Positions 5,371 through 6,676 of a DNA stretch of 6,676 nt are shown here, piece after piece. The DNA comes from Methanosarcinaceae archaeon (GTDB lineage: Archaea > Halobacteriota > Methanosarcinia > Methanosarcinales > Methanosarcinaceae), in assembly GCA_016926455.1 (NCBI GenBank), contig JAFGOO010000107.1, positions 1 to 6,676 on the forward strand, in the 5' to 3' direction. A program made the position numbers and the translations under genes. Under the pieces are notes generated by a model. The model saw only the letters and a list, made by a program, of their open reading frames with translations, was not told where the DNA came from and did no database searches. The stretch's first letter is position 1, and every line of letters begins with the position of its first letter.

Positions 5371-5892
5371 CTAACTAAATTCGGAAAGGATCTTTTTCTT
5401 AACAGCCTCAAATTGCTCCGGCAGATTTGATCCTTCCACATACTCTGCTACGTGTTCTCCTCTTATACGCTCATCCGATGGAAACACTGATGGATTGTGA
5501 GGAACATCCATTCCCGCATCAATGATACCTTTCAGTACAGCATACACACGAGATCCTGCAGAGGATGCTGCAAGCCCAATATCCAGTACACCACTTTCAT
5601 ATTCTTCGTCAAGTGCTCTTAAACCAAACAGCAAACCCGTAAGATATGCAGCGGTTGTGTTACCTGTTGCCCCTTCGTATCCATATTTCTTAAGCTCGGT
5701 TGAAATTGCTGATGAGAGTGTTACGTCACCTTCGGGTTTAGGAGCTACCAGCTGAACCTGCATGTGTCTTGCACTTTTTCTCACAACCACACGATTCTCT
5801 TCAGACAGAAGTAACCTGAGACGCTGGTGGTAGTCTGTGCGCCCTTCTCTTCGACGCCTAAATGGAACTTTATATCTGGGTCCTGTTGCCAT
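5371..5892 (-). CDS. rpl18: Large-subunit ribosomal protein L18 (uL18), 5S rRNA binding
   Basis: L18 binds 5S rRNA and helps anchor the central protuberance of the 50S subunit. The protein has 173 residues from the chosen start, within the archaeal range. It opens with the archaeal signature MATGPRYKVPFRRRREGRTDY, basic and arginine-rich. The conserved core (about 38-135) includes ARHMQVQLV, GNTTAAYLTGLL and LDIGLAASSAGSRVYAVLKG. The tail has IRGEHVAEY. The start at ATG 5892 is set by GGAGGAG (5905-5899) at 6 nt spacing. A TTG at 5907 in the same frame would swallow this site. It lies 51 nt after the rpl19e stop, in an AT-rich spacer. Confidence 0.96.
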   Translation of the reverse strand: MATGPRYKVPFRRRREGRTDYHQRLRLLLSEENRVVVRKSARHMQVQLVAPKPEGDVTLSSAISTELKKYGYEGATGNTTAAYLTGLLFGLRALDEEYESGVLDIGLAASSAGSRVYAVLKGIIDAGMDVPHNPSVFPSDERIRGEHVAEYVEGSNLPEQFEAVKKKILSEFS

Positions 5893-5898
5893 AATTAA

Positions 5899-5905
5899 CT
5901 CCTCC
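5899..5905 (-). promoter_or_regulatory. Ribosome binding site of rpl18
   Basis: GGAGGAG on the minus strand lies 6 nt before ATG 5892. It is the strongest Shine-Dalgarno match in the window and rules out the upstream TTG at 5907 as the start, because that reading would translate the site as Glu-Glu. Confidence 0.75.
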
Positions 5906-5943
5906 AAGCTAATATATTACATAAATAATTTGTTTTCATTCAA

Positions 5944-6402
5944 CTATTCCTCACGTTTTATGAGTTTTTGCGACTCCAGATGTGCATCGAGGTGTGCAAG
6001 ACTGCGGTATTCCCCGCCCTTTGCTTTTCGGTACATTTTGCAGTACGTAGTTTTATCAAGCGAGCCGTTTGCACGTAGTTCCTTGAGCCTTTTTCTAAGA
6101 GCACGGATTTTCTTGATCCACTGTTCCTTTTTTGGATTCCTCGCACCTTTTTTACCCTTACGTGACCCGTGTCCTTTGCGATGTCCATACTTGCGTTTGG
6201 CATCCCGAACCCTAGCACGACCTCGGCTAACACCTTTTACATCTACAGCCTTGATAGTCCCATTTGCGATTAGTCCACGAATATCCTCTCTGGTGATTGC
6301 ATCTGAAATATTCTCAGAAGCATCCGGATCCATCCACACCCTGTGAACTCCACAATCTAAAATCTTTGAGGCAATCCGTTTCTGATTGGACAAATCTTTC
6401 AT
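5944..6402 (-). CDS. rpl19e: Large-subunit ribosomal protein L19e (eL19)
   Basis: L19e is a 50S protein found only in Archaea and eukaryotes. It has 152 residues, close to the usual archaeal 150. The N-terminal globular part (about 1-57) reads NQKRIASKILDCGVHRVWMDP, split by the family's conserved Cys-Gly and Trp. A very basic middle follows (about 58-95, GRARVRDAKRK and HRKGHGSRKGKKG). A long helix then runs at about 95-128, with MYRKAKGGEYRS near the end. The start is ATG 6402, because GAGGTGA (6414-6408) precedes it by 5 nt. An in-frame GTG at 6411 lies inside that site. The rpl32e stop is one base upstream, so the genes are probably translationally coupled. The next gene, rpl18, begins 51 nt after the stop. 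Confidence 0.96.
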   Translation of the reverse strand: MKDLSNQKRIASKILDCGVHRVWMDPDASENISDAITREDIRGLIANGTIKAVDVKGVSRGRARVRDAKRKYGHRKGHGSRKGKKGARNPKKEQWIKKIRALRKRLKELRANGSLDKTTYCKMYRKAKGGEYRSLAHLDAHLESQKLIKREE

Positions 6403-6403
6403 C

Positions 6404-6676
6404 TTACTCACCTCTTGAAGGGTTTAAGACCCTGATGTTGAGTTCCACTGCCTTTTCTTTGATTAAGTTTCTCTTTTTTGCACCAACGGTCCTTGCAATC
6501 CTTATAGCCTCAATAGATGCATCAACCTTCTCGACATCAGATACGTTTCGTACAAGAACCTCTGCAAATCCCGATGGGTGAAGTCCCTTCACAATTACCG
6601 GACTGCCATACCCTACCTGTGCAAGTGCACCCTTTGCGCGAACATGCCGGCGCTTTTTCCCCTGCAGACCTCTTGG
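6404..6676 (-). CDS. rpl32e: Large-subunit ribosomal protein L32e (eL32), 5' end missing
   Basis: Only the last 90 codons and the stop lie in the window; the reading frame stays open to the right edge. The visible part begins PRGLQGKKRRHVRAKGAL and continues through the L32e signature VGYGSPVIVKGLHPSGFAEV, then RIARTVGAKKRN and a closing LNIRVLNPSRGE. Eukaryotic and archaeal L32e share PRG, a basic stretch, GLHPSG and a C-terminal LNP in this order. It is a 50S protein without a bacterial counterpart. An in-frame GTG at 6592 lies within the conserved core and is not the start. The position directly before rpl19e is the standard archaeal order. Confidence 0.95.
   Translation of the reverse strand, partial: PRGLQGKKRRHVRAKGALAQVGYGSPVIVKGLHPSGFAEVLVRNVSDVEKVDASIEAIRIARTVGAKKRNLIKEKAVELNIRVLNPSRGE
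6407..6414 (-). promoter_or_regulatory. Ribosome binding site of rpl19e, inside the rpl32e end
   Basis: GAGGTGAG on the minus strand encodes the last codons of rpl32e and lies just before its TAA stop (6406-6404). It points to ATG 6402 as the rpl19e start. Having the site within the upstream gene suggests coupled translation. Confidence 0.7.

Noticed and set aside
5893..5943. Promoter for rpl18 in the AT-rich spacer (palindrome TAATATATTA at 5910-5919)
   Set aside because: A start 25 nt downstream would fall at or inside the rpl18 start codon, losing the strong ribosome site; more likely just AT-rich spacer.
5837..6346. Plus-strand open frame of 169 codons opposite rpl19e and rpl18
   Set aside because: It is antisense to two clear ribosomal protein genes, has no ribosome site, and its composition is explained by the reverse complement of basic protein codons.
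1..6676. CRISPR array, defence island or prophage
   Set aside because: No spaced direct repeats and no defence or phage-like proteins; the genes are conserved housekeeping genes in standard archaeal order.

Overview
This window is an ordinary, well-conserved archaeal chromosomal block: the distal half of the spc-type ribosomal protein operon and its SecY-containing tail. It is read entirely from the minus strand, so transcription runs from high to low coordinates. L32e, L19e, the long archaeal form of L30, the DUF106 YidC-like protein and the archaeal-type CMP kinase make it an archaeon. A bacterial-type zinc-LID adenylate kinase in the archaeal position, the SecY with a long external loop, the moderate base composition and overall protein resemblance suggest a methylotrophic methanogen of the Methanosarcinales (Methanolobus or Methanococcoides-like). 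That placement is inference from remembered families, not a database match.

Layout in transcription order: rpl32e (5' end outside the window, 6676-6404), rpl19e, rpl18, rps5, rpl30, rpl15, then a 115-nt gap, then secY, adk, the DUF106 gene and cmk (ending at 363). Most junctions are very tight (0, 1, 1, 6, 8, 25, 41, 51 nt). Nearly every gene has a clear Shine-Dalgarno sequence 4-8 nt before its start. These sites move several starts inward from the longest possible ORF; the DUF106 gene most likely starts at TTG.

The genes form two functional groups. The first supplies large- and small-subunit ribosomal proteins. The second supplies the protein-conducting channel (SecY), a second membrane-insertion factor (DUF106, Oxa1/YidC superfamily) and two nucleotide kinases (AMP and CMP) that feed nucleotide pools. 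The 115-nt gap between rpl15 and secY carries a small hairpin with a short T-run and TATA-like AT-rich stretches, so it may be a point where expression of the second group is separately tuned.

Positions 1-362 contain no convincing intact gene. The best signal there is on the minus strand: a GC-rich hairpin with a GUAA tetraloop (111-132) in a setting that resembles the right end of IS200/IS605 (IS1341/TnpB) elements, with a possible decayed tnpB tail upstream. I read it as a probable relic of such an element at the 3' end of the operon. I saw no new biological system. The items most worth a second look are this relic, the operon end without rpl34e, rpl14e or cbf5, and the shortened CxC knuckle in adenylate kinase.
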